From contig JAYMTA010001061.1 of NCBI GenBank assembly GCA_036897625.1, positions 1 to 22,061 of the forward strand: a DNA stretch of 22,061 nt, given 5' to 3'. This DNA is from Pelargonium cotyledonis. Lineage: Eukaryota; Streptophyta; Magnoliopsida; Geraniales; Geraniaceae. Below are positions 1 through 9,575 of this stretch, piece by piece. The stretch's first letter is position 1; the number at the start of each line of letters is the position of its first letter. The notes under the pieces are model-generated. The model saw only the letters and a program-made list of their open reading frames with translations, ran no database searches and had not been told where the DNA came from. The translations under genes and the position numbers were made by a program.

Positions 1-67
1 CGGATTTGTGAACCGATTGGCGTGGCGCTAGGTTTTTGAGCTGCGAACTGAGTACTCTTCTCCACAT
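1..67 (-). CDS. COX5B: Mitochondrial protein 5' end, probably cytochrome c oxidase subunit 5b (partial)
   Basis: Only the first 22 codons lie in the window; the gene continues past the left edge. The ATG is at 67 and the peptide begins MWRRVLSSQLKNLAPRQS, rich in Arg, Lys and Ser with no acidic residue, which is a typical mitochondrial presequence. From memory, plant cytochrome c oxidase subunit 5b precursors begin MWRR(I/V)xSSxLK, which is the reason for the name. If correct, the mature protein is a nuclear-encoded zinc-binding subunit of respiratory complex IV in the inner mitochondrial membrane. Neighbourhood supports it: in Arabidopsis COX5b-1 lies close to UVR3, the next gene here. The mature domain is not visible, so another mitochondrial protein with a similar presequence remains possible. 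Confidence 0.6.
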   Translation of the reverse strand, partial: MWRRVLSSQLKNLAPRQSVHKS

Positions 68-100
68 GACTGGAATTTTGAGAGTGTGATCTCAGGTCGC

Positions 101-123
101 GGGGGCGGCGGCGGCGGCGGTGG
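101..123. repeat. GGC trinucleotide run in the leader of the left-edge gene
   Basis: A short GGC-type run (GCC on the sense strand of the gene starting at 67) lies about 35-55 bases upstream of its ATG, so it is probably in the 5' untranslated leader. It is the most GC-rich patch of the left kilobase. Confidence 0.6.
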
Positions 124-267
124 CGTTTAGAGAGTGGGTGGCTTGGCTGTGCCCTAGATTTGATATCACAATTTTACAAAAGTCTCTTCTCTTCTGTTCT
201 TGTATGGAATGTGCCAATCACTAAACGTCTAAACACAAGGCCACGGCTCCACTGTTGTTTGACTTGG

Positions 268-300
268 CACGTGTGGTGTTCTTTGACAATTTTGCACGTG
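268..300. promoter_or_regulatory. Two G-boxes (CACGTG) upstream of the COX5b-like gene
   Basis: Perfect CACGTG hexamers lie at 268-273 and 295-300, about 200-230 bases upstream of the ATG at 67. Both are embedded in GCACGTGT. Such sites bind bZIP and bHLH factors in plants. Function here is inferred from position and spacing only. Confidence 0.45.
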
Positions 301-989
301 TCCACCACACTTTTTTTTTCTCTTAACATTAAAAATAAAATTCATATATCCGATATTTATTAATTTATTTATTTCAAGTAAGTAGTAGTAATTTTATTTT
401 ACCCCTATTACCAAAAAACAAACATTATTTTTATATACTAGACTTGAACTCAGTATCTAAAACAACTCATGCCTTAGCTGATCGGTTGGTCCACTCGCTT
501 AAATGGTTAAAATAAAAATTTTATAAAATCTTATTTATTAGTGATAATTTGAATTCTACAAATGTGAATCTTATTTTTTTTCTGTTTTTTATATGCAAGT
601 GCAATAATCAAGACTTAAATTTGAAAACATAAAATTTCAGCCCAATGAATTATTACTCTTTTGGCCTTGGTTCTTCAAGAGACACAATGATTAATTAGTG
701 AGCAAATGATCTCAAAATAATACCAACAATAGCATGAAAATACTCTCTTAAAACCCAGATTATAATATTTTCATACATATGAAACCTGTAAAATACAAGA
801 AAGCTAAACTGATTACCTATTGGAAAACATGAAAAGGTGAAGTGTTAGTCTCTCTGTTAGGTAGTAAGGTTTTTTCTACAGAAACAAAACTAGCCTGCTT
901 AGTACTGGAGTCTGATTTCTGCAACCCAATGTCCTATATCGATAGGCTTGGCCAACAAAACAGGAACATATGGTGGTTTAGTGCTCTGA

Positions 990-3900
990 TCACTCAATGA
1001 GCTTTTGTTTTAACCTTCGATTTGGGGTTTCTTGATCTTGGTCTTCCTCTAATTTTCTCCTCAACCTCTTCAGATCATCTTCACTCACCTGGCCATTTAG
1101 TTTCTGGTTTAATGCATACGCTTCAGCTAACTTCCTCTTGCATTCTTTGCTAGCAGAAGCATGAGAAACCACTGGAATATACATCCACAAGATTAGTAAA
1201 CAGCTTGCCGAGGCTAATCCATGCACCATAGTCAACAAGAATGAATAGTTTCAAAGTATCTGAACTTAAGAGCATATTGTAAGTTGCTAGTATCATGAAA
1301 TAAAGCGACAAATATATATGGGAAATACACACTAACACTAGACAATATTGATCAATTCGTATTGTTTGTCGTCATTGCATTTAAATAAAAATGAATTGTC
1401 CTGATAAGGGTTGCTCTATTATAGGACTGTCATTTCAAGGATTCGTGTTTTGTTGCTTCCGATCATCTTATCCAATGAAACACAGAACCAATCAACAATC
1501 CAAGGCAAATGTGTCTACAATGTGCATTTGAACAAAAGATGCATTTTTACGTACAGTTGACTGAGATCTACCAAATTATACTCTTGTGACTGGTTGAATA
1601 GTGGCTGCTAGCATTCATGACATCATTGACATTCACGAAGCCTGTCATCTACTACTATCATTCTATATTGCTCTGTTCTTCTCTAAAACAATCTGCATCA
1701 TTCCTTTTTATGACATCGCAATCTTTGGAACTAACCATTCATGATATACCACACGCACACACACAAAAAAACTTCATTTCTTAACATTCTTAAAAATTCT
1801 AGAAGAGAATTAAACTGGCACTTTTGGAACAATAGAGCCCTAGCTCACTGCATAGTTAAAAAAACCAAGAACTTAACAAAGATCGCAGCAAGATAACCGA
1901 CCTGGTTTTGGATAATCTTTCCCGATTATACACCTTGCTTTAGTTTGAATGCTTAGTGGAGCTGTCCATGGTTCATAAATGTAGTCCTTTGGCATATCTG
2001 AGCATTGATATTCATACATTACATTGGACAAATGCACCCAGTCAAGAATATAAAAGACACAAGAGGAAGTTTGGGATACCTTTCAACACAGGAAGAAAGT
2101 GCCTAATATAGTTACCGTTGGGATCATATTTCTTTCCAAATGATATCGGGGAGTAGATACGATTATACTGGTTGAAACACGAATCAATAATGTCAGAAGT
2201 TAAACTGAGGTTTGACTCAGTTTATCATAAAGCAATAATTCCACGAAGAAACATATTTGTACACGAGGCTGGCAAATATGTACCCAGCTGACCATTACCC
2301 TTGCCTTACAATTATAAATGTAAAAAGTGGGGATGATTGCATGATTTTGAAGCACTGAACTTCATTTCCCAATGTTTGTTTGAAACCTTTATTAGTTATA
2401 CCAGAGAAAGTCTTCAAATCAGAACATTCACAAATATCAGGCGGTAATGAGCTTTAGAACTTAGAAGAATAATAATGACAAAGGTCTATTTTGTTGTAGA
2501 ATTTCCATGAAACTACGGGATATCCATCAAAGTCTAGAAACCACACTAAGGTATTAGGATCAGATAGAGCAGATAATGTTATCATGAGAACTTGTACGAC
2601 AATAAAATGCTGGATCCTTGATACCTGGTAAAAGAATGATGAGCAGGATAGCCACAACCAATTCCCATTATTTATGGCCCAGTCAGAATCAGTCAGAAGT
2701 CTCTCGAAAACATCACGCCCTTTTTCCCAGTGAACAAACTATAGAAGAAACAATTAACGTTAAAAAGATCACGAGGAAAAGAATGATGACCCGATAGCAG
2801 GAAAGACATGTACCAGATCTCCACGAGTTAGAAAACAAGCGACACAATGGCGTGCTAGATGGTGTATCCAACCCCATTTGCGGAGCTACAGAAGTAAAAA
2901 TATGAAATTTTCAAATAAGTTTGCCAACATACGATGCTTAAAGACATAAAGGAAGTGCACACCTAGCCTAGAGTGACGTTTAGGAAAATATTAGTAGTTA
3001 AGCCACAAACCTAACCTGGACCATGATTGCATCAATCCAAGGATATCCTGTTCTGGCTTCTCTCCAAGCAGCTAATAGTTCATCGTCATCATTCCAAGGT
3101 ATCTAGATGACCATATAGTATTTACATACATGCATCATTAGTCATTATAGATGTGATGTAAGAACCAGCATAATGAATGTTGGATAATAGCCCAAGCAAA
3201 ATGAGATGCACAGTAGATTTACTTGAAGGATATTCATTTACATTTAGTTCTTATATATTTTTTTTCTTGTAACTGAATTATGAGTTACGAGGCATATCGA
3301 ATTATGATGCTAATCTTACAATGATAGTTGAATAAACCTCACTAGTAGGATATACTTCAAAAAACTAGGACATTCAGGTTACGAGAACCTTTAAAAGTAG
3401 GAGTAGATTGAAAACATATGAGTCGTCTCTCTGTTTGATATTCCAGGAATGACAACTGGTGTGCTGATTGCATTATTTAAGAAGAATGAAAAATTTACCT
3501 GCTTGCATATTCTATTACGGTTCATCCGATCAAAATTAGGTGTGCCAAAAGCAGCAGTATAGAAGAAGTCTCTCCATAGCAACTACAGAGGTTGAAAGCA
3601 GTATTTAGTATGATGAATCTATAACCAAAATTACAGTAGAACTAGCTAGCAGAGGTACACTGACCTGTCCGACGAGAGAAACCGGCGGTGATGTGTGACT
3701 TTTGACATCTTTATAAACATCTTGCAGGCATTGGTAGAAGTACCTGGAAGAGAGACAACCGAACTGCCAAAGACATAAAATCAAAAAGAAAGAAACAAGC
3801 AGCTGCTGTTCTTTAAACTCTTGTAGGCTCGCCATTAAAGGAAATCTGATAACCAATATTGCTCCCCCTCACTACAATAACTCACCTTTAAATAAGGCGA

Positions 3901-5074
3901 CAAAACAGTTGTGGCTGGTTTTATGAATGCAGATGGGTCACCCTTAGGTTTCTCAAACTTTGCCACCCACTCCTGCAAGCAATAGTGAACAGATAAATAA
4001 ATAAAGGAGATTCACCATCTCCACCACAAGAATTCATGATTTTAATAGCACATAGAGAATGGGAACTTTCTAAAGAACAAAACTAATTTCATGATCAACC
4101 AAATGGTAAACATGCCTTGTCACTGAGTGATTCTTTTAACCTCTTCAACGCCTCCGACTCGCCCCCTCTAAAAGGAGTCCACTCATCCTGCATACAAAAG
4201 ACCCCTCATAAAATACAATTATTCAAACAAAGCAATGCATTGACAAGTCAATGTATTGGTGTGACTTAAAACCTGTTCAATATCCTCATAGCCAAGTTCA
4301 CTGATGGTTGGAACTTCCCATATCTCACAGCCTCCAATATCTCCAACAGGCGGAACAGAGGAGAGGGAGGTCGAAAGTGGGGACGACGCCCACGTTGGTT
4401 GCCCGGCAAGCTTCAGAAATGATTGATAGCTCACCGGTGGTCTCCCCTTATTCTGTCAATCATTACAACAATACAAACACTCAAAACATCCAATCTTGAA
4501 AAGCAAAAACCTTCAAAATCAAGAATTCAAGGGTTCAACCTGTACCTTTTGTATGATATCTGCAGGATTGAAGAGCGTGTGGCTCACAAGAGAGAAAACA
4601 TCAATTCCAGCTTCGGAAGTAAATTTCTGTTGCAATAAAAAGTGAAAAATACGAAAAATCCCACCTTTACACAAAGGGACAAGCAAAAAAACAGCTTACA
4701 TTTACTTTAACATCCAGATCTTGATAATAGGGTTCCGTATCGTATTCGAAGCAGAGCTTGTTCACATTCCACTCCTTCAAGCAGCGAATCACGACCTCGC
4801 TCGGGTCGCCCTTCAACACCAGCAACCGCGACCCGAGCTTCTTAAGGCTCGAATCGAGGTCCACAAGGCTTTCGAGCAGGAACCGGATGCGATTCAGGCC
4901 AGCTCGAGCGGACCCGGGAGAAGGAGCGTTCGGGTCAGGCGCCATGTAACGTGGGTCGATCACGAAGACAGGGTAGAGAAAATTGGAGCCCTTGGAGGCT
5001 TGCTGGAGCGCCGGGTTGTCGTGGATCCGGAGGCCCTTCCGGAACCACATCAGAGAACTGGAAGTCGAAGCCAT
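990..5074 (-). CDS. UVR3: (6-4) DNA photolyase
   Basis: This flavoenzyme uses light energy to reverse UV-induced (6-4) pyrimidine-pyrimidone photoproducts. Thirteen exons, in transcript order: 5074-4700, 4626-4546, 4452-4273, 4187-4116, 3972-3886, 3763-3665, 3582-3499, 3102-3016, 2885-2814, 2738-2625, 2167-2080, 1997-1902 and 1171-990. Together they give 538 aa, the usual family length. The N-terminal photolyase domain begins [16 protein letters not shown] (residues 8-23); the C-terminal FAD-binding domain fills most of the second half. Visible key residues are the two catalytic histidines of HHLARH (His364, His368) and the electron-transfer tryptophans in IPWN (329), VHWE (383) and GNW (406). 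The ATG is the first in-frame one after an in-frame TGA near 5123. The C-terminal tail is rich in Lys, Arg and Glu. All introns are GT-AG except intron 4, which is GC-AG. The family assignment is very strong; exon edges are hand-placed but keep frame throughout. Confidence 0.95.
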
Positions 5075-5139
5075 TGACGGATTCGAAGGGAAAGAATGTG
5101 AAAATCCAAGGAAGAAGAATCAGAGAGGTGGAGGCAGTT

Positions 5140-5154
5140 TCAAATGCACGACAT
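5140..5154 (-). promoter_or_regulatory. Possible 4-codon uORF ahead of UVR3
   Basis: An ATG at 5154 opens a minimal reading frame (MSCI then TGA) 80 bases upstream of the UVR3 start. A further out-of-frame ATG near 5176 would overlap the UVR3 start. They matter only if the transcript begins upstream of them, which the sequence does not settle. Confidence 0.25.
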
Positions 5155-5549
5155 GGTACGCGCCTTAAATTGGTCATGGGAGTCAAGCGGGTTGGTTCTA
5201 ACGTGCGCCTGAGGAGTTGGATAATGGTATCGCCAGCAATTTTCCAAGGGTGTGGGAGAGGGCTAAAGTGCGCTGTGCACTTCGAGTGTAAGTTAGAGCT
5301 TGATGTGTTAAGTAGGTTGGGAATGTACGTATAGGATCGGTTCCTGTCGTGCCACGTTTTCGCTTTCAGAAGGCTACACGTAAGCATGAATACATTAGGA
5401 TCTATCTAATGTTTTCGTTGAAATATGGTTTTTCTGGAACTAAAAAGCTATATTTGTCCGTACGTTTGTTAATCCATAAACTGTTGTTTTAAGAGTCATT
5501 TAGTGTTTAAATTCACAGTTAGTGCAAGAGGCTGTTGCGGAGCACAAGA

Positions 5550-5672
5550 AAGTAACTTGAAATGTAGCAGCTTGATCAAAGTCATTAAATTATCTTTCGA
5601 GTTTGCTTAAAATGACTTGAAAGGTACGTAATAATTTAATCAAAGTAACCGAATCAGTTTTCGAGTTTGCTT
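5550..5672. repeat. Diverged tandem duplication (two units of about 60 bp)
   Basis: Unit one (5550-5608) and unit two (5609-5672) share the order ACTTGAAA, then TGATCAAAGT or TAATCAAAGT, then TTTCGAGTTTGCTT at the end. They are imperfect copies lying side by side in the UVR3 upstream region. Confidence 0.6.
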
Positions 5673-5723
5673 TTGAATCAGATGACAGACCTGATGGTTT
5701 TGAGGGGTCGTTTGTAAAGTCAC

Positions 5724-5731
5724 CCACGTGG
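5724..5731. promoter_or_regulatory. Palindromic G-box CCACGTGG
   Basis: A perfect 8-base palindrome containing CACGTG lies about 650 bases upstream of the UVR3 ATG and about 500 bases beyond the 3' end of the SKP1-like gene. G-boxes are bound by light-signalling factors such as HY5 and PIFs, which would suit a photorepair gene, but the distance makes this speculative. Confidence 0.3.
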
Positions 5732-6231
5732 TCACCTTCAATTTCAAATCTAGTAGTAGTCAGTTGTTGGTACTCAATGCCTACAACTTGATAATTCAGG
5801 CTGATAGGAAGAATTCTCGTGCGAGATATTTTAGCTATATGTGGCTCAATTTGCCATTGCCTATTTTTTGTTGTTATCGATTGATATGTGAATCGAGTTA
5901 CACGAATTAGTTAGATTTTCAAATTTTTTGTCAAATTTGTCTAATGAATTTCAAGTCCCTAATTTTATACTGGAGTTGTTATCGTGCGATTTGAAATATG
6001 AAATTACTAATTTTCACGTTAAAAAAGAAAAGCAAATAAATAATAAATAATATACCATGAAATATATATAAAATTAATTAATTGAACACATGACTGAATA
6101 TACTTTAAATTCCATTAAACCAAAACTCCCTAAACCTAATTAACCCCTTCCTGAAACTAAAAGATAGTAGCATTACTTCAGATGAATAATCATAAAAAGT
6201 TAAAACCCTAAACCTAAAAGATGAATTGAGA

Positions 6232-6729
6232 TCACTGAAAAGCCCAAGAATGATCGGCGATGATCTTCTCGTACTCCTCCGGCTCGAAATCGTTCTTGAT
6301 ATTAAAGATCCTCCGAATCTCATCGGGAAGCTTCCCTTTAATCATGTCCGCCACCTTCTGCGCCACCCTGTCCAGCAAACCCTTCACTTCCAGATAATTC
6401 GCCGCCATTATCAGATGGAACAGCACCTCCTGATCGCGATCCACAAACTCGTCCTCCCACTTCTTCAGATCCCGATCCTCCTCCACCGCCTTTTCTCCGC
6501 CCATGACGTGGCGCTTGCACCACTCCACCACCATCGTTAGCGTCCCGGAGTCCACGTTAGGGACCGGAATCACTGAGCCGGCGCAGCCGTCCTCTATCAT
6601 GTGCTTGATGGCCTCGCACTGCGCCGCCACTGCCTCCTCGATCTCGACGGTCTGCTCGTCGGAGGTCATCAGCTTCACGACCGATGATCCCAACTGGATG
6701 TTCTCGTTCGCAGAGGAAGTAGAAGCCAT
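6232..6729 (-). CDS. SKP1-like protein (ASK family)
   Basis: This is a 165-aa intronless gene of the SKP1 family, the adaptor that links cullin 1 to F-box proteins in SCF ubiquitin ligases. The N-terminal BTB/POZ-type fold starts at VVKLMTSDEQTVEIEEAVA (about residues 14-32). The C-terminal SKP1 dimerisation region includes VADMIKGKLPDEIRRIFNIK (about residues 131-150) and ends DHSWAFQ, matching the family's WAFE-type terminus. The start at 6729 was chosen because MASTSS gives the normal length and the codons upstream do not look like family sequence. Several usually conserved places differ: LLDRVAQKV where typical members have LLDLTCQxV, and EPEEYEKIIADHSWAFQ at the tail. This suggests a diverged member of the expanded plant family rather than the main housekeeping SKP1. 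F-box partners cannot be read from the sequence. Confidence 0.92.
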   Translation of the reverse strand: MASTSSANENIQLGSSVVKLMTSDEQTVEIEEAVAAQCEAIKHMIEDGCAGSVIPVPNVDSGTLTMVVEWCKRHVMGGEKAVEEDRDLKKWEDEFVDRDQEVLFHLIMAANYLEVKGLLDRVAQKVADMIKGKLPDEIRRIFNIKNDFEPEEYEKIIADHSWAFQ

Positions 6730-6829
6730 GGATGTTTCTTCTCTGAGACCGAGAGAAACAATATTAACTAACAAAGAAGCTATGTGTTGTGCAGTAGATA
6801 GTTGAAATCAGGAGCTGAAGGAAAGGACT

Positions 6830-6837
6830 AATATATA
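6830..6837 (-). promoter_or_regulatory. TATA box of the SKP1-like gene
   Basis: TATATATT on the minus strand lies about 100 bases upstream of the ATG at 6729, consistent with a leader of about 70 bases. No ATG occurs between it and the start codon. Confidence 0.5.
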
Positions 6838-7289
6838 GTGATTTTTGTGATTCGTTCGAATTATTTTAGGAAAGTTATTTTTACGAAAACTTTTCTTGTT
6901 TCCTATTCTTATTGTAGTCGGACTTGTCTTGTCCGGATTCTTATCCAATTCCAATTTCCACGCATATTCTCAGTATTTGGGTCAGGCCCAACATTGGAGT
7001 TCAAGAAAAAGGTCAATAGATAAAGTTTCGACTCAATTTGTTCTCTAATATTCTAAACTTTCGCTTGTTACCTTAATTTGACTCATAAACATTGTTTTGA
7101 TTCAAAATGATACCTGAAAGGAACATCTAATGGACATCTATACAAGCTTGGCATTGAAGAGACTAATGTAACTAGTAATAGGGTTATTTTAATGAACTGT
7201 ATGATCTATAGAGTGTGAAAGACACAAAAAGAATCAATGTTTTAATGGTTTTTGGATCCCATTTCTGTTGCTACACTATTGTACATGAA

Positions 7290-7490
7290 AGGAAAAAGGT
7301 CTATTTTAGTCCCTCACTTATCTAAATCGTGCCGTTTTAGTCTCTCACCTTTAAAACCTGTCGTTGTAGTACAAAGGTTAGACAATAGTGCCACTTTAAT
7401 CCAAAGGTTCCCCAGAATGAGCCCCGTAAGGACATTCCGTCAATTTAAGTGATGGAATCCGTTAACTCGGTCTGACGTGTAATGTGAAAA
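7290..7490. repeat. Probable dispersed-repeat remnant
   Basis: The block contains paired phrases such as TTTTAGTCCCTCAC and TTTTAGTCTCTCACC, then GCCACTTTAATCC, then GGAATCCGTTAAC and TGACGTGTAA. This style is familiar from degenerate, multi-copy non-coding repeats in plant genomes. No terminal repeats or target duplication were resolved, so the class is unknown. Confidence 0.4.
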
Positions 7491-7594
7491 CAGGTACCTT
7501 TTTCCCACTTGACTTAGTAACAACTCCAATCAATGAAAATAAAAGCTTGTTGTTGTCATCTTCAAGACTTCAACTCCAGTTCCCAGTTTCTTCC

Positions 7595-9231
7595 ATGGCT
7601 ATCACAAAAGAGCAAGTGCAGCTGAAGCTTTTGGTTGACAAGAGGAGAAACAAGGTTATTTTTGCTGAGGCAGATGCTGATTTTGTTGATTGCCTCTTTA
7701 GTTTCTTGACATTTCCATTGGGAACTATTGCTAGGCTCAATGGCAACAAGGCACAGTCACAGCCAATAACGGTAGGATGCTTCAAAACTTTGTATGAAAG
7801 TGTGATGAATCTAGACAAAGAACATTTCTTAAGAGAGGGATGTAAAGATATGCTGCTGAATCCCAGAAGTTTATCGGATAAAGAGCGTCGAAAACCCAAG
7901 ATCAATATAGATGACTCTAAGCCAACTGAGTACTTCATATGCCATTATTATTATGAATGTTATAAAAGCTTTTCAGAGTTAGTGAGCATTTACAATACAA
8001 CAAGATGCATCTGCTGTGGGAAGTTGACGATTGAAGAAATATTGTTAGAGAATTCGTATTCTAACTCTCGAGATAGAAAATTGAAAAAATTAAAAGACGA
8101 GGGTTTTGTTATTAAACCCTCCAAGTTTATCATCACTGATGATCTTCATGTAATGCCTCCTGGAAAAGTCATTGAACTACTCAAAAATCTTAGGATCCAA
8201 GAGATGAATGTGATTGAGGAAAGGACTCTAAGGCTTGGTTTCAGTCAGGTAATGCCTATACACATCTAATCAGCACCAAACATTTTGATATATATGTTTT
8301 CTTGAAGTACTTATAATATTTTTTCTTTAATTATATGTTCAGTTTTTGAAGCTTCTCCAATGGATGTTCCTCTCAGCAACACCTTTGACAGATTTATTCG
8401 TGTTGAAGAGAAAATTTCCTGCAAGGTACACGCCGGTGGATCTGCCTCTGCCACTGCAGAAGAGATGTTCATTTGAGAAAGATCAAGAGGCTGGGAAGAT
8501 GAAAGTGAAGGTGATGATGAGAAAATCAAACAAAGAGGTGTTGTTTGTTGAAGCTCGACATGATTTCATCAGCTTCTTGTTCAGCCTCCTCACCATTCCC
8601 TTGGGACAAATGTTGCATATCTTGGATGGAAACTCCTCGCTTCGAAGCATAGATAGTCTGTCCAAGAGCCTACAAGCATTGGGCTCCCAGTACTTTGTCT
8701 CTGGAAATCACAAGAACATGCTTTTCAGACCAAAGCTTCCTCAATATTTGAACTGCAAGAACCAGCTACTTCCAGTAGAATTAACAACTGATGTCAGCTT
8801 TTTTGTGGATTCATGCAGGAGGATAGTTCAAGATCTCCCAAGAAATGGTAGTAAAATCACTGTTAGAAAAGTGGGAGATTTTGTTTAAGAACATGTAGTG
8901 TTCATGGTTATGGACAATCTGGTTGTGACACCAGACTCACCAGGAACTGTCGTATCAGTTATGAACAGAAACAGATGTTCACTTAGTGACTTGGAGGAGA
9001 GGACAATAAGCCTTGGCTTATTAGAGGTAGGGTTCATCAGCTCCAAGGACTAATTAATTTGTATTGTGTCCATTTTGTTAATTACTGAGACTAACATAGT
9101 TGATTTTGTTGCAGGGTTTAAGCATTTTGAGAGCTTCTCTTAATTCAACTTCCGCGCTAACGAATGGGCTATTCCACAAACTCGACTCGAAGGAGCCAAA
9201 GTTTAGTGAAGTTCTTGATCTTAAATTATGA
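7595..9231 (+). CDS. DUF674 family protein gene, interrupted by one in-frame stop
   Basis: Three exons, 7595-8248, 8343-9026 and 9115-9231, are joined by GT-AG introns in phase 0. They give 484 codons, the normal size for this plant-specific family, whose function is unknown. The protein shows two related halves: VQLKLLVDKRRNKVIFAEAD with FLTFPLGTI near the N-terminus, and MKVKVMMRKSNKEVLFVEAR with LLTIPLGQM from about residue 260. A Cys cluster (CICCGKL) sits near residue 150. The family pattern SLxxSLTxSxALTNGL is recognisable at the end as LRASLNSTSALTNGLF. One codon is a stop: TAA at 8886-8888, after VGDFV and before EHVVFMVMDNLVVTP, where relatives read through. Conceptual translation therefore stops after 399 aa. 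The downstream frame and the last intron remain intact. It may be a young pseudogene, a truncated functional allele or a sequencing error. Confidence 0.85.
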
Positions 9232-9575
9232 ACAGAGTCTTCTAAAAGACAATGGATTCTTGATCTTTATATTGTTTATGAGCAATAAAATTAATGAAAT
9301 CTTGTTTAGCTTCAAGTCACAAGACCTATTTGGAGACTAAATAAAAGATGCAAGTAATCTCCATTCAACTGAGAAAAGAGGGAGTAAAAGATAGAGATAC
9401 ATAATAAAAATCAACATGTTAAACTCACAAGAACACAAGGTTCTCTCTCTTCTTGCTCCTATTACAACAATTCTAGTTGTATATCATATCACATCACCAC
9501 TTAATTACGTACCATTCATGACAGTTATAATGTAATAAATCCCCACGTTTCGATCAATGATCAAATCGATCCAAA
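9232..9575. other. Convergent 3' region between DUF674 and DUF642 genes
   Basis: The two flanking genes are tail-to-tail, so this 344-base AT-rich stretch should contain both 3' untranslated regions. Besides the AATAAA at 9284 nothing else is recognised. Confidence 0.5.
9284..9289 (+). promoter_or_regulatory. Polyadenylation signal of the DUF674 gene
   Basis: AATAAA lies 53 bases after the terminal TGA of the DUF674 gene, in a T-rich context. Position and sequence fit a plant near-upstream element. Confidence 0.5.

Larger units (their letters stand above)
68..989. other. Intergenic: promoter of left gene and 3' flank of UVR3
   Basis: This AT-rich stretch separates two genes on the minus strand. 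Its left part should hold the leader and promoter of the gene starting at 67 (GGC run, two G-boxes), and its right part the 3' untranslated region of UVR3. No further coding region is evident; the open frame at 160-363 is low-complexity and not gene-like. Confidence 0.6.
5075..6231. other. Intergenic: UVR3 promoter side and SKP1-like 3' flank
   Basis: This region lies between two minus-strand genes. It holds the UVR3 leader and promoter, the two-unit tandem duplication and a G-box. The long open frame at 4935-5387 on the minus strand is mostly another frame of UVR3 exon 1 and its leader. No additional gene is supported. Confidence 0.6.
6730..7594. other. Divergent intergenic region between SKP1-like and DUF674 genes
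   Basis: This is the shared upstream region of a minus-strand and a plus-strand gene. It holds the SKP1-like TATA box and a repeat-like block at about 7290-7490. An ATG at 7533 opens a frame that overlaps the DUF674 start out of frame. No coding region of its own is evident. Confidence 0.55.

Noticed and set aside
430..530. Possible tRNA-derived SINE fragment around GACTTGAACTCAG
   Set aside because: Only a loose resemblance to a Pol III B box; no A box, tail or target duplication was found.
4935..5387. 150-codon open frame on the minus strand over the UVR3 leader and first exon
   Set aside because: Its second half is another frame of the clear photolyase exon and its first half lacks any family signal.
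7484..7594. N-terminal extension of the DUF674 protein
   Set aside because: The longer frame begins with GTG, and family-like sequence starts at MAITKEQVQLKLL from the ATG at 7595.
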